64,000 nucleotides of DNA from Halanaerobium salsuginis. Its GTDB lineage: Bacteria > Bacillota > Halanaerobiia > Halanaerobiales > Halanaerobiaceae. The stretch lies in contig NZ_FOTI01000008.1 in assembly GCF_900114545.1 (NCBI RefSeq), positions 1 to 64,000 of the forward strand, written 5' to 3'. Every line of letters starts with the position of its first letter. Within the stretch, counting starts at the first letter, position 1. Both the position numbers and the translations under genes were made by a program. This document shows, in pieces, positions 26,814-35,157 of this stretch. The notes beneath the pieces were generated by a model, which saw nothing but the letters and a program-made list of their open reading frames with translations, did no database searches and had not been told where the DNA came from.

Positions 26814-27371
26814 ATGGTTAAAAATGATATGACAGCTCAAAATCTACGTTCTGCTTATGGTGGCGAAAGTATGGCTTACCAGCGTTATAAAGTTTGGGGT
26901 AAAAAAGCAGCAGAAGAAGGCTTTGAAAATGTAGCTCTGTTATTCGAAGCTATTGCTTATGCAGAAGAAGTTCATGCTGGTAATCACTTTACAGCCCACG
27001 AAAATGTTGATGGTGACTTTTTAGTTGCTTCTGGAGGAGAATTTGGTCTTGGAACAACTTCTGAAAATCTGGTTGGCGCTATTGCAGGAGAAGAATTTGA
27101 AGTTGAGCAAATGTATCCTACATATAGTTTAGTTGCTAAAGAACAAGGTGAATCAGATGCGGTTCGGTCTTTCCATTATTCATTGGAAGCAGAACAAATT
27201 CATGCTAAATTGTACCGTGAAGCTAAAGAAAAAGTTGATCAAGGTGAGGATATTGATATAGAATTTGTTAGTATCTGTGAAGTTTGTGGTCATACAGTAA
27301 TTGATGATACACCTGAAAAATGTCCGGTTTGTGGACGGCCTAAAGAGAAATTTCATATTTTTAGAAAATAA
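26814..27371 (+). CDS. rbr: Rubrerythrin
   Basis: This 185-residue oxidative-stress protein reduces hydrogen peroxide in anaerobes. The ferritin-like domain (about 1-140) carries glutamate and histidine ligands of a di-iron site in GGESMAYQRY, AIAYAEEVHAGNHF and SLEAEQIHAKLY. The C-terminal rubredoxin domain has the two iron-binding pairs CEVC and CPVC near 160-178. It has its own promoter and lies 145 bases upstream of superoxide reductase, making a peroxide/superoxide defence pair. Confidence 0.96.
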   Translation: MVKNDMTAQNLRSAYGGESMAYQRYKVWGKKAAEEGFENVALLFEAIAYAEEVHAGNHFTAHENVDGDFLVASGGEFGLGTTSENLVGAIAGEEFEVEQMYPTYSLVAKEQGESDAVRSFHYSLEAEQIHAKLYREAKEKVDQGEDIDIEFVSICEVCGHTVIDDTPEKCPVCGRPKEKFHIFRK

Positions 27372-27436
27372 TTATTTAACTCAAAAGTCTTTTTTAATAA
27401 TGTTAAAATAAATTTAAAAAAGTTAGTTAATAAGTT

Positions 27437-27465
27437 TTTAACTGGTTAATTTTTAGCCGGTTAAA
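27437..27465 (+). terminator. Weak hairpin between rubrerythrin and superoxide reductase genes
   Basis: TTTAACTGG (27437-27445) pairs with CCGGTTAAA (27457-27465) with one G-U pair, followed by TTTGTT. It may reduce read-through rather than stop it. Confidence 0.45.
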
Positions 27466-27516
27466 TTTGTTAATAAATTAATAAGTAGTTTTAAAATCTT
27501 AAAGGAGGAATTTAAA

Positions 27517-27873
27517 ATGGGTTATTATGATCTTAAGAAACTGGAACACACTGGTGAAGATAAGACAGCTTTAGAAAAGAAACATGTTCCTTATATTCAG
27601 GCACCTGATAAAGTAAAAAAAGGTGAGTACTTTGAAGTAACAGTTACTTTTGGCAAAGAAATTACTCATCCAATGGGTACAGATCACTATATTCAGTATT
27701 TTGACCTGTATGCTGACTATGCAAATCTTGCTAGAGTAGATTTTACTCCTGACATGAAAGCAGAAGCTACTTTAAATGTGAAATTAGAAGAATCCTGTAA
27801 GCTCCGTGTTTATGCTTTCTGTAATCTGCATGGACATTGGGAAGGCTTCAAAGAAATTGAAGTTGAAGCATAA
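27517..27873 (+). CDS. Class II superoxide reductase (neelaredoxin type)
   Basis: This 118-residue protein reduces superoxide to peroxide without making oxygen. The Fe(His)4Cys site can be read as H23 (KKHVPYI), H51 (THPMG), H57 (DHYIQYF), C102 and H105 (FCNLHGHW). The conserved Glu-Lys pair next to the open iron position is present just before HVP. There is no N-terminal desulforedoxin cysteine set, so it is the one-iron class. The rubrerythrin just upstream would remove the peroxide it makes. Confidence 0.93.
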   Translation: MGYYDLKKLEHTGEDKTALEKKHVPYIQAPDKVKKGEYFEVTVTFGKEITHPMGTDHYIQYFDLYADYANLARVDFTPDMKAEATLNVKLEESCKLRVYAFCNLHGHWEGFKEIEVEA

Positions 27874-27929
27874 ATTTAACTTACTTTAGAGTTGAATTTC
27901 ATTTTAGAATTAACATAGCAAAATTAATT

Positions 27930-27954
27930 GCCGCCCTCTGGGCGGCTTTTTTTT
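27930..27954 (+). terminator. Terminator of the superoxide reductase gene
   Basis: GCCGCCC (27930-27936) pairs with GGGCGGC (27940-27946), followed by eight Ts. Confidence 0.95.
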
Positions 27955-28013
27955 GCCAGAACTATTTACAAATCAGCAGAAATCTGTTAGAATCTATTTA
28001 AACAATAATTTAA

Positions 28014-29198
28014 ATGAATAAACAAAAATTTAAAAGAAAGGCGGTGGCACTAATAGATAATCTAACTGAACGGGAAAAAGAAGTTTTAGAGCTGATTAAA
28101 AATGATGCTTTAATTAAACGAGATGAAATTGCAGCTAAGCTAAAAATTTCAGAATCAGCTGTGGGAACTTATATCCATCATTTAAGCACTAAAGGCTACC
28201 TACTTGGTAAAGGCTATATTACTGCGCCAGAGAAAAAGATAGTTGTGGTTGGGGGAGCAAATCTTGATATTAAAGGTTATAGTCCAAATTATATTAGTGG
28301 AACTTCAAGTCCAGGCTGGATAGAAGAAAGTTTGGGCGGAGTTGGCCGTAATATTGCCGAAAATCTGGCTCTCTTAGATCAGGATGTCTTGCTTTTATCA
28401 GTTGTTGGTGATGATCATTTCGGGCGTAAACTTCAGATGGAGACTGAAGCAGCTGGTGTTGATCTTAGTCAATTGAAAATTACTGCAGCTCCAGATAATA
28501 AAACTGGAATTTATCTAGCACATCTTGATGATAATGGTGAACTGCTTGGGGCTGTTAATGATATGAGAATTTTAAAAGAAATAGATCAATGTTACTTAAC
28601 TAAAAAAAGAAAAATAATAGAAAATGCTGCTCTATTAATTTTTGATACTAATTTAGATCAAACAGCAATTGATTTTTTATTTGAACTAACTTTTGCTCAA
28701 AATATGATAAAAATTGCTGATACAGTTTCACTTGAAAAAAGTTTGAAATTAAAAAATAGGCTGGATCAATTAGATTACTTGCGGGCTAATCTAGTTGAAA
28801 TTGAAGTATTGTTGGCCATTAAAACTCTGTCAGAAGCAGATTATCCTGACCCTCTGACTATAACTGAAAGAGTAACAAGAATATTTAATATTTATCAGCA
28901 GCAAAATGATCTGCCTGCAATGATAGTCAGTGCTGGTAACCAGGGGGCATATTATTTTAATAGAGAGCAAGATAGAGCAGTAAGCAAACATTTTCCAGCT
29001 GAAGTAGTTAAGAAAACAGATATTGGAGAGACAACTGGGGCAGGAGATGCATTAACTGCTGCTTTTGCAGCTGGATTAAATGAAGGCTTGGCTGTTGAAT
29101 CAGCAATAAAATTAGGCATAAAAGCAGCTGCGATAACTATTAAAAGTAAGCAGACCTGCAGTCCAGAGCTAGCAAATTTAGAATTAGGCTGCCAATAA
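28014..29198 (+). CDS. psuK: Pseudouridine-kinase-like PfkB protein fused to an HTH
   Basis: This 394-residue protein joins a winged-helix domain (about 15-65, EKEVLELIKNDALIKRDEIA and SESAVGTYIHHL) to a PfkB kinase domain with GGANLDIKGYS near 77, GGVGRNIAENLALL near 105 and the catalytic TGAGDALTAAF near 341. The pseudouridine glycosidase gene next to it identifies the substrate as pseudouridine. The HTH suggests that the kinase regulates its own unit. The start is uncertain: the ATG at 28014 has no ribosome site, and a GTG at 28044 follows GAAAGG too closely. Confidence 0.85.
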   Translation: MNKQKFKRKAVALIDNLTEREKEVLELIKNDALIKRDEIAAKLKISESAVGTYIHHLSTKGYLLGKGYITAPEKKIVVVGGANLDIKGYSPNYISGTSSPGWIEESLGGVGRNIAENLALLDQDVLLLSVVGDDHFGRKLQMETEAAGVDLSQLKITAAPDNKTGIYLAHLDDNGELLGAVNDMRILKEIDQCYLTKKRKIIENAALLIFDTNLDQTAIDFLFELTFAQNMIKIADTVSLEKSLKLKNRLDQLDYLRANLVEIEVLLAIKTLSEADYPDPLTITERVTRIFNIYQQQNDLPAMIVSAGNQGAYYFNREQDRAVSKHFPAEVVKKTDIGETTGAGDALTAAFAAGLNEGLAVESAIKLGIKAAAITIKSKQTCSPELANLELGCQ

Positions 29199-29270
29199 AA
29201 TAAATTAAGTTAAACTGGCAGCAAAAATTATTTAAAAAAGATTGATTACATTATTTAGGAGGGTTTATTA

Positions 29271-30188
29271 ATGAAAAATTTAAATAAATATCTAGAAATC
29301 AAGTCCGATGTTAAAGAGGCAATAGCAGCTGGCAAACCGGTGGTTGCTCTAGAATCGACAATTATTGCTCATGGTATGCCTTACCCAGAAAATATTGATA
29401 CAGCATTGGAAATAGAAGAAATAATTCGCGAAAATGGTGCTGTGCCTGCTACAATTGGTATTATTTCAGGTAAAATAAAAGTTGGACTAACTAGAAAAGA
29501 AGTTGAATTTCTTGGCAAATCTGATGATGTACTCAAAGTTAGCCGGCGGGATTTGCCATATGTACTTGCTGCTAAAAAGCATGGTGCTACAACAGTTGCA
29601 GGGACAATGATTGCTGCTGATTTAGCTGGCATTAAAATATTTGTTACTGGTGGTATTGGCGGGGTACATCGGGGAGCAGAAAATACTTTTGACATTTCAG
29701 CTGATCTGGAAGAATTAAAGAAAACCTCTGTTGCAGTTATTGCAGCTGGTGCTAAATCAATTCTTGATCTTGGTTTAACTTTAGAAAAGTTGGAGACTTT
29801 TGGTGTGCCAGTTTTAGGCTATCAAACTGCCGAATTTCCTGCTTTCTACAGCCGTCATAGTGGCTTTAATTGTGACTATAAGGTAGATAATCCACAAATA
29901 GCAGCCGAAATTATTCGTTCAAAATGGGAAATTGGACTTGAAGGAGGAGTTTTAATTGCCAATCCAGTTCCAGAAGCCGATCAGATTGAAGCTAATATAA
30001 TTAATGAAAAAATAGATTTAGCTTTAAAAGAGGCAGATCAAGCTGGAGTAAGTGGTAAAGAAATAACACCCTTTTTACTCGATAAAATTAAAGAAATTAC
30101 CGCAGGGGAAAGTTTAAAAACTAATATTGCTCTAGTTAGAAATAATGCAGAAGTAGGAGCAAAAATAGCAGCAGCTTTTGCGAACTAA
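29271..30188 (+). CDS. psuG: Pseudouridine-5'-phosphate glycosidase
   Basis: This 305-residue enzyme splits pseudouridine 5'-phosphate into uracil and ribose 5-phosphate. The family start VVALESTIIAHGMPYPEN (about 24-41), the RRDLPYVLA region, TVAGTMIAADLAGI and the very conserved FVTGGIGGVHRGAE near 123-136 are all present. With the kinase upstream it completes pseudouridine breakdown from modified-RNA turnover. The start follows GGAGGG. Confidence 0.96.
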   Translation: MKNLNKYLEIKSDVKEAIAAGKPVVALESTIIAHGMPYPENIDTALEIEEIIRENGAVPATIGIISGKIKVGLTRKEVEFLGKSDDVLKVSRRDLPYVLAAKKHGATTVAGTMIAADLAGIKIFVTGGIGGVHRGAENTFDISADLEELKKTSVAVIAAGAKSILDLGLTLEKLETFGVPVLGYQTAEFPAFYSRHSGFNCDYKVDNPQIAAEIIRSKWEIGLEGGVLIANPVPEADQIEANIINEKIDLALKEADQAGVSGKEITPFLLDKIKEITAGESLKTNIALVRNNAEVGAKIAAAFAN

Positions 30189-30345
30189 CTTGCTTAACCA
30201 GGCTAGTTCCAATTTGATTAAATTAGCTTAAATTGATTAATTTAATTAGTTGTGATAATATAAAAAGAAAACTTTGTTTGTTAAATAAAGGCAATTATTG
30301 CTACAAATTAAATGTAAATTTAATCATAATTGGGAAGTGAAAAGA

Positions 30346-31290
30346 TTGCGTAATTATATAATTAAGCGGTTACTGTTATTAGTTCCAATCATTATGATAG
30401 TAGCAGTAATTGCTTTTTTTATTACAAATTTAATGCCAGGTGATCCAGTCCGGGTTATTTTAGGTAACATGGCAACAGAACAAGAAGTTAATCGCTTAAA
30501 TCAAAGTCTTGGCTTTGATCAGCCGCTTTTAGTAAGGTTTTTTAGCTGGCTGCAGCAAATAATTAGAGGTGATCTTGGAGACTCTCTTTATTTAAATGCT
30601 CCAGTAGCTCAGATTTTAATTCAGCGAATGAAACCAACTTTTTTAATAGCAGTAACAGGAGAAATTTTAGGAGTTACTGCTGGTATTTTATTAGGAATTC
30701 TGGCAGCTGTAAAACATCGTAAATTATTAGACCAGCTGGCAATTACAGCTTCTTTATTTGGAATTTCTATTCCTAGTTTCTGGCTTGCTTTAATACTAAT
30801 GTTTTTATTTTCGGTTAAATTACGTTGGCTGCCTGTTAGTGGCTATGAATCCTTTGCTGAGGCTGGATTAGCTAGTTTTAAATATATTATTCTTCCTGCG
30901 GTAACGCTGGCTTTTATGCAGGCGGGGTTAATTGCAAGAATGACCAGAAGCGCTATGCTTGATACTTTAAAGCAGGATTATATTAGAACAGCTAAAAGTA
31001 AAGGCTTACCTGGTCAAATCATAGTTTTTAAGCATGCTTTGAAAAATTCTATGCTGCCTGTAATTACTGTGATTGGTCATAATTTTGCAGTTTTATTAGG
31101 AGGAACCTGGATAGTCGAGACTATTTTTGTTATTCCAGGCACAGGCTTTTTAGCGATAAATGCTATTATGCGGCGTGATATACCGGTTATCCAGGCTTGT
31201 ATAATTTTTGTAGCAGTAATTTATATAATATTAAATTTATTAGTTGACTTAAGTTATGCTTTTTTAAATCCTAAAATACGCTATAATTAA
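30346..31290 (+). CDS. Dpp/Opp-type ABC transporter permease, DppB-like
   Basis: This permease of about 314 residues has six membrane spans. It shows the DppB/OppB start RNYIIKRLLLLVPIIMIV, the LMPGDPVRVILG segment and the ATPase-contact loop with DYIRTAKSKGLP near residue 205. Together with the next gene it would form the channel of a peptide/nickel/opine-class importer. The frame is open from 30298, but TTG at 30346 after GGGAAGTG is the natural start. It lies 157 bases after psuG. Confidence 0.88.
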   Translation: MRNYIIKRLLLLVPIIMIVAVIAFFITNLMPGDPVRVILGNMATEQEVNRLNQSLGFDQPLLVRFFSWLQQIIRGDLGDSLYLNAPVAQILIQRMKPTFLIAVTGEILGVTAGILLGILAAVKHRKLLDQLAITASLFGISIPSFWLALILMFLFSVKLRWLPVSGYESFAEAGLASFKYIILPAVTLAFMQAGLIARMTRSAMLDTLKQDYIRTAKSKGLPGQIIVFKHALKNSMLPVITVIGHNFAVLLGGTWIVETIFVIPGTGFLAINAIMRRDIPVIQACIIFVAVIYIILNLLVDLSYAFLNPKIRYN

Positions 31291-31306
31291 AGGGGCTAGA
31301 ACTAAA

Positions 31307-32143
31307 TTGCTTAAAAAATATCGTAGATATAAACATCCTTATATTATAACTTCAATTATAATCCTGAGTTTATTACTTTTTTTAAGCCTGGCAGCTCCGT
31401 TATTAACAAATTATAATCCGGTCAGAAATGATGCTCGTAATCGGCTCAAAGCGCCATCTGCAGTTCATTTTCTGGGTACAGACCAGTTTGGACGGGATGT
31501 TTTTACGCGGATTTTATATGGCTTGCGAGCTTCTCTGGAGGTAGGCCTTGCAGTAGTTTTTCTGACTGTTCTTACTGGTGGAATTGTTGGTGTTTTAGCT
31601 GGTTTTTATCCTGGACTCGATAAATTTATTATGCGTATTCTAGATGCTTTAATGGCTTTTCCGGGGATCATAATTGCTATCTCCCTGGCTGCTATTTGGG
31701 GGGCTGGCAAATTAAATATAATTCTGGCTCTATCTTTTGCGTATTTCCCTAAAATGGCAAGGATAGTCAGGAGTTCTGTTGTGGCAATTAAAGACTTAGA
31801 TTATGTAGAATCTGCCCGGGCAGCTGGTGCCAGAGATAGCCGGATTATAGCTGCTTATATTTTGCGTAATTCTGCTTCTCCAATTATGGTTCAGGCTACT
31901 TTTAATTTTGCCCTGGCAATTCTAGATGAAGCTGCACTTAGTTTTCTTGGTGTAGGTATTATGCCACCTGCTCCTAGCCTGGGAGCTATGATTACTGAAG
32001 CTAGAAATTATATGGTGGTTGCTCCCTGGCTGATAATTGCTCCTGGAATAATGATTATTTTATCCGTTTTATCTTTAAATCTTTTAGGTGATGGTCTACG
32101 TGATTTACTTGATCCACATTTGAAAAATAGTTTTAAAAAGTAA
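31307..32143 (+). CDS. Dpp/Opp-type ABC transporter permease, DppC-like
   Basis: This 278-residue permease has the DppC/OppC plan: a first span, the HFLGTDQFGRDVFTRILYG segment near 53-71, and a cluster of five spans with the ATPase-contact loop DYVESARAAGA near 165-175. LDEAALSFLGVG and LGDGLRDLLDP are also typical. The start is TTG, with AAAGGGG ahead. It works with the DppB-like permease and the binding protein on either side. Confidence 0.9.
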   Translation: MLKKYRRYKHPYIITSIIILSLLLFLSLAAPLLTNYNPVRNDARNRLKAPSAVHFLGTDQFGRDVFTRILYGLRASLEVGLAVVFLTVLTGGIVGVLAGFYPGLDKFIMRILDALMAFPGIIIAISLAAIWGAGKLNIILALSFAYFPKMARIVRSSVVAIKDLDYVESARAAGARDSRIIAAYILRNSASPIMVQATFNFALAILDEAALSFLGVGIMPPAPSLGAMITEARNYMVVAPWLIIAPGIMIILSVLSLNLLGDGLRDLLDPHLKNSFKK

Positions 32144-32159
32144 AAAGGGAGGATAAAAT

Positions 32160-33740
32160 ATGTTAAATAAAAAGAAAAGTATCTATGTTGGTTTACTGGT
32201 GATTATTTTTTTAGTTGCTTTTAGCACAGCTTTATTTGCTCAAGATCAGGAGCATTATGGTGGTACAATGAATGCTGCTTTTCAGATGTCAGTTGCTCAT
32301 CTTGATAGTGATAATTCAACTGATTCAATGATTACAACAATGATGAATCATGTTTATGAAGGCTTATTTGAGTTTGATGAGAATTTAAAATTACAGCCTC
32401 ATTTAGCAGAAAGCTACCAAGTTCTAAAAAATGGTCTTGAATATAAAGTTAAACTGAGAAAAAATGTAATGATGCATAATGGGCAGACTATGAATGCTGA
32501 TGATGTAATTGCTTCTTTTCAGCGCTGGTTAAAAATTAATAATGCCGGGCAGCTGGTTGAACCTTATTTTGACAAAGTCGAGAAAATTGATAATTATAAT
32601 TTGGTCTTTAAATTTAAAGAACCATATGCTCCATTTTTAAATTTATTGGCTTCACCAGTTTCAAATCAAAAATTTGTAGTACGCTCTAAAGAAATAGTAG
32701 ATAAGTTTGGAACTGATGTTATTACAGAACATGTCGGAACAGGCCCTTACAAATTTGCTGAGTGGATTCCTGATCAAAAGCTCGTTCTAACCAGGTTTGA
32801 TGATTATACTCCCAGTCCATTAGAAGCATCTTTTTTTGCAGGTAAAAGAACTGCCTATTATGATAAGATAGTCTTTAATTTTATTCCAGATGCTCAAGTA
32901 AGAGTTTCTGGAGTACAGACAGGCCAATTCCAGTTTGCAGAAGAAGTTCCCCGGGATCAATATCAGCTTTTTGAAGCTAATCCTGATATTAAAAATATAA
33001 TTATTTATCCTGATCGAATGGCAATGTTTATTACTAATAATGGTATTCCTCCTTTTAATAATAAATATGCCAGACAGGCAATTGTTTATGCTCTTGATTT
33101 TGAAGAACTTGGGTATGCAATGATTGGTGATTCTAAGTTTTGGCGTCTGGAATCAGCTTTACATGAAAAGGGAAATCCCTGGCATGTTGAAAATGCTGGT
33201 CAGGGTATCTATGGAGTCTATGATCCAGAAAAAGCAAAAGAATTATTAAAGAAAGCTAATTATGATGGGACTCCGCTAGTTATTTTAAGTGGTCAAGATA
33301 ATGAGATGGAACGGCAGGGTGCAATTGCCATTAAAGATCAGTTAGAAAAGATAGGAATTAAAGTTGACTTACAGCTTTTTGATCGGCCAACTGTGGTTGA
33401 AAAAAGATCCCAAAAAACTGGATGGAATATTCATCTTTCTCCTTTTATTAAAGTAGTTCCTGACCCTCAGATCCATCAGGGTTGGACTGGAACTAATAAA
33501 TGGATAAGTAATTGGGATAGTAAAGAATCACATCAAATGGATCAGATTTTTGCAGAATTATTACAGGAAGTAAATTACCAAAAACGTTATCAAATTATGG
33601 AAAAATTAGAGACAGAAATGTGGGACTCAGTACCGTATTTTAATATTCTTGATTATAGTCGTCTGCACATTATTCGTAGTGAAGTTAAAAACTTTAAAGC
33701 TGGTTGGCAGCCCTTTTTCTGGAATAGTTATCTCGAATAA
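32160..33740 (+). CDS. Family 5 extracytoplasmic solute-binding protein
   Basis: This 526-residue SBP_bac_5 protein captures the substrate of the adjacent permeases. It has a leader with cleavage near ALFAQ (about residue 30) and no lipobox cysteine, so it should be free in the periplasm. Family marks are GLFEFDENLKLQPHLAESY near 62-80, DDVIASFQRW near 112 and GTGPYKFAEWIPDQ near 187. No ATPase genes (DppD or DppF) follow; a terminator and convergent genes come instead. Peptide, nucleoside or another small solute are all possible. Confidence 0.9.
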   Translation: MLNKKKSIYVGLLVIIFLVAFSTALFAQDQEHYGGTMNAAFQMSVAHLDSDNSTDSMITTMMNHVYEGLFEFDENLKLQPHLAESYQVLKNGLEYKVKLRKNVMMHNGQTMNADDVIASFQRWLKINNAGQLVEPYFDKVEKIDNYNLVFKFKEPYAPFLNLLASPVSNQKFVVRSKEIVDKFGTDVITEHVGTGPYKFAEWIPDQKLVLTRFDDYTPSPLEASFFAGKRTAYYDKIVFNFIPDAQVRVSGVQTGQFQFAEEVPRDQYQLFEANPDIKNIIIYPDRMAMFITNNGIPPFNNKYARQAIVYALDFEELGYAMIGDSKFWRLESALHEKGNPWHVENAGQGIYGVYDPEKAKELLKKANYDGTPLVILSGQDNEMERQGAIAIKDQLEKIGIKVDLQLFDRPTVVEKRSQKTGWNIHLSPFIKVVPDPQIHQGWTGTNKWISNWDSKESHQMDQIFAELLQEVNYQKRYQIMEKLETEMWDSVPYFNILDYSRLHIIRSEVKNFKAGWQPFFWNSYLE

Positions 33741-33804
33741 ACTATTTTAAGTTGGATACTAGATTGGCTTTTTTAATTTCTTAAAATATTATAGATCAAA
33801 TATA

Positions 33805-33846
33805 AAACAGCAGTTAAGAAATTTAAATCTCTTAACTGCTGTTTTT
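33805..33846. terminator. Bidirectional terminator between convergent genes
   Basis: AAACAGCAGTTAAG (33805-33818) pairs perfectly over 14 bases with CTTAACTGCTGTTT (33831-33844). Ts follow on the plus strand and a shorter T/A tract follows on the minus strand, so it can serve both the importer operon and the permease pair. Confidence 0.9.
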
Positions 33847-33867
33847 TAATATATTTTTTTAATTAAA

Positions 33868-34398
33868 TTATTCTATTTCTGGAATTTGATAATTAATTTT
33901 GCTAAAAAAATCACCTAGAATAATTGAGCTAATTATTACCAGAGGCAGTGAAACTCCAATTCTAATTGCAGTAAACTTAACGCCCAAAATAGAAGCTTCC
34001 ATGACACTCATAGGAATCATAACTAAAGAAGAAGCGCTAACATAAACAAAAATAGCAGAGTAGTTTGCTCCTTTATGATAGAGAGTATTTGCTACTGGAA
34101 AAGCAACAAAAGTTCCTCCAACAGTAGTTGCTGCTAATAAAATTGCATAAATATATTTTTTAAATCCTGAACTGTGACCAAAATTTTTTTCAATGCTTTT
34201 CCTGCTAATCCAGACATCAAATAAACCGATTAAAACAAAGGCTGGTGGAAGAATTGCAATCATATCGCGAGAAAAAATCATAAAATTTGCTCCTATTTTT
34301 TTGCCGATATTAAAATTTACTAGATAAGAAATAAATATAAAAGCGGCAAAAATAGTGAATAAATAATAGTTTGTTTTATCTTGCATTTTTTTAGACAT
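33868..34398 (-). CDS. Half-size permease, second subunit (COG0701-like)
   Basis: This 176-residue membrane protein has about five spans. Its core GGTFVAFPVANTLYHKGANY near 94-113 has the Pro-x-Ala plus Lys/Arg-Gly-x-Asn pattern of the YraQ/ArsP permease family. Full-length members carry this motif twice in about 300 residues. Here the two halves are on separate genes. It starts within the stop codon of the partner gene (TAATG), so translation is coupled. The transported compound is not known for this two-gene form. Confidence 0.72.
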   Translation of the reverse strand: MSKKMQDKTNYYLFTIFAAFIFISYLVNFNIGKKIGANFMIFSRDMIAILPPAFVLIGLFDVWISRKSIEKNFGHSSGFKKYIYAILLAATTVGGTFVAFPVANTLYHKGANYSAIFVYVSASSLVMIPMSVMEASILGVKFTAIRIGVSLPLVIISSIILGDFFSKINYQIPEIE

Positions 34399-34880
34399 TA
34401 AATTAACACCTCTCCATATAAAATTCCTGTAACCAGGGCAATTAAAGCTGAAATTATAAAACCTGCAATATTACGCCATATTGTAGCTTTTACTCCGAAA
34501 TATTCTTTTTCAACTGGAAAAGTTGCCACCCCAACTAACATTAAAGTTGTGATAAAAGCAGCAACAACCATATAATTAACACCACGAGCTACTAATATTC
34601 CCGCTAGAGGATAAGCAATAAAGCCCGGCATCATAGTTATAGAACCGATAATTAGTCCCATGATAAGACCGATAAAAGGAGCCTGGTTTCCTAAATAGTT
34701 AATGATAAACTGATCAGATATTAATAAAATAATTGATAAAATGATTAATAATTTTAAATAAGTTCCCAATATTTTAGAAAATTTTTTCCAACCGATTAGT
34801 AATCCATTAATAGTTTTTTGACGGTCTGCTAAAAAAGAAATTAATATTGCTGCTCCAGCAATATAATAAAGTTTATACAT
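34398..34880 (-). CDS. Half-size permease, first subunit (COG0701-like)
   Basis: This 160-residue membrane protein has four to five spans. The central GSITMMPGFIAYPLAGILVARGVNY (about residues 79-103) is the matching half motif to that of its partner, and ATFPVEKEYFGVKATIWRN near 119-137 is a typical cytoplasmic loop. The strong ribosome site AGGAGGAGG lies right behind a CsoR-like palindrome, so a metal- or persulfide-sensing repressor may control the pair. Related permeases move arsenicals, metals or sulfur compounds. Confidence 0.72.
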   Translation of the reverse strand: MYKLYYIAGAAILISFLADRQKTINGLLIGWKKFSKILGTYLKLLIILSIILLISDQFIINYLGNQAPFIGLIMGLIIGSITMMPGFIAYPLAGILVARGVNYMVVAAFITTLMLVGVATFPVEKEYFGVKATIWRNIAGFIISALIALVTGILYGEVLI

Positions 34881-34898
34881 AAATTATCCTCCTCCTAA

Positions 34899-34915
34899 AT
34901 ACCCTGATGGGGTAT
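34899..34915 (-). promoter_or_regulatory. CsoR/CstR-family-like operator
   Basis: The 17-base site ATACCC-N5-GGGTAT is a perfect dyad. On the minus strand it reads ATACCCCATCAGGGTAT, matching the ATACCC...GGGTAT operators bound by CsoR-family copper and persulfide repressors. It lies about 19 bases before the start codon of the permease pair. No CsoR gene is in the window. Confidence 0.65.
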
Positions 34916-35074
34916 CAATATAATTATCATATGTTTAAAACTGAACAAAAAAAGTAAAGTGATTTACAAATTATAAAATTATATCTATAAAAAGCGATAT
35001 ATAATAGCAGATAAAGTATTTATTTTAAAGGTTTAAAAGATTTGCTCAATATCATAGATCAGATGTAAAAAATC

Positions 35075-35103
35075 TTGCAAAATTAGGCTGAAAAATATAT
35101 ACT
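35075..35103 (+). promoter_or_regulatory. Promoter of pgi
   Basis: TTGCAA (35075-35080) and TATACT (35098-35103) are 17 bases apart, about 55 bases before the start codon. Confidence 0.65.
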
Positions 35104-35157
35104 TGTGATAGTATTATTAATCTAAGTAGCAATATAAGAACATAAGGAGGAAATACT

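Noticed and set aside
29381-29695. Reading frame of about 104 residues on the minus strand within psuG
   Set aside because: It is opposite a conserved enzyme gene and has no independent support.
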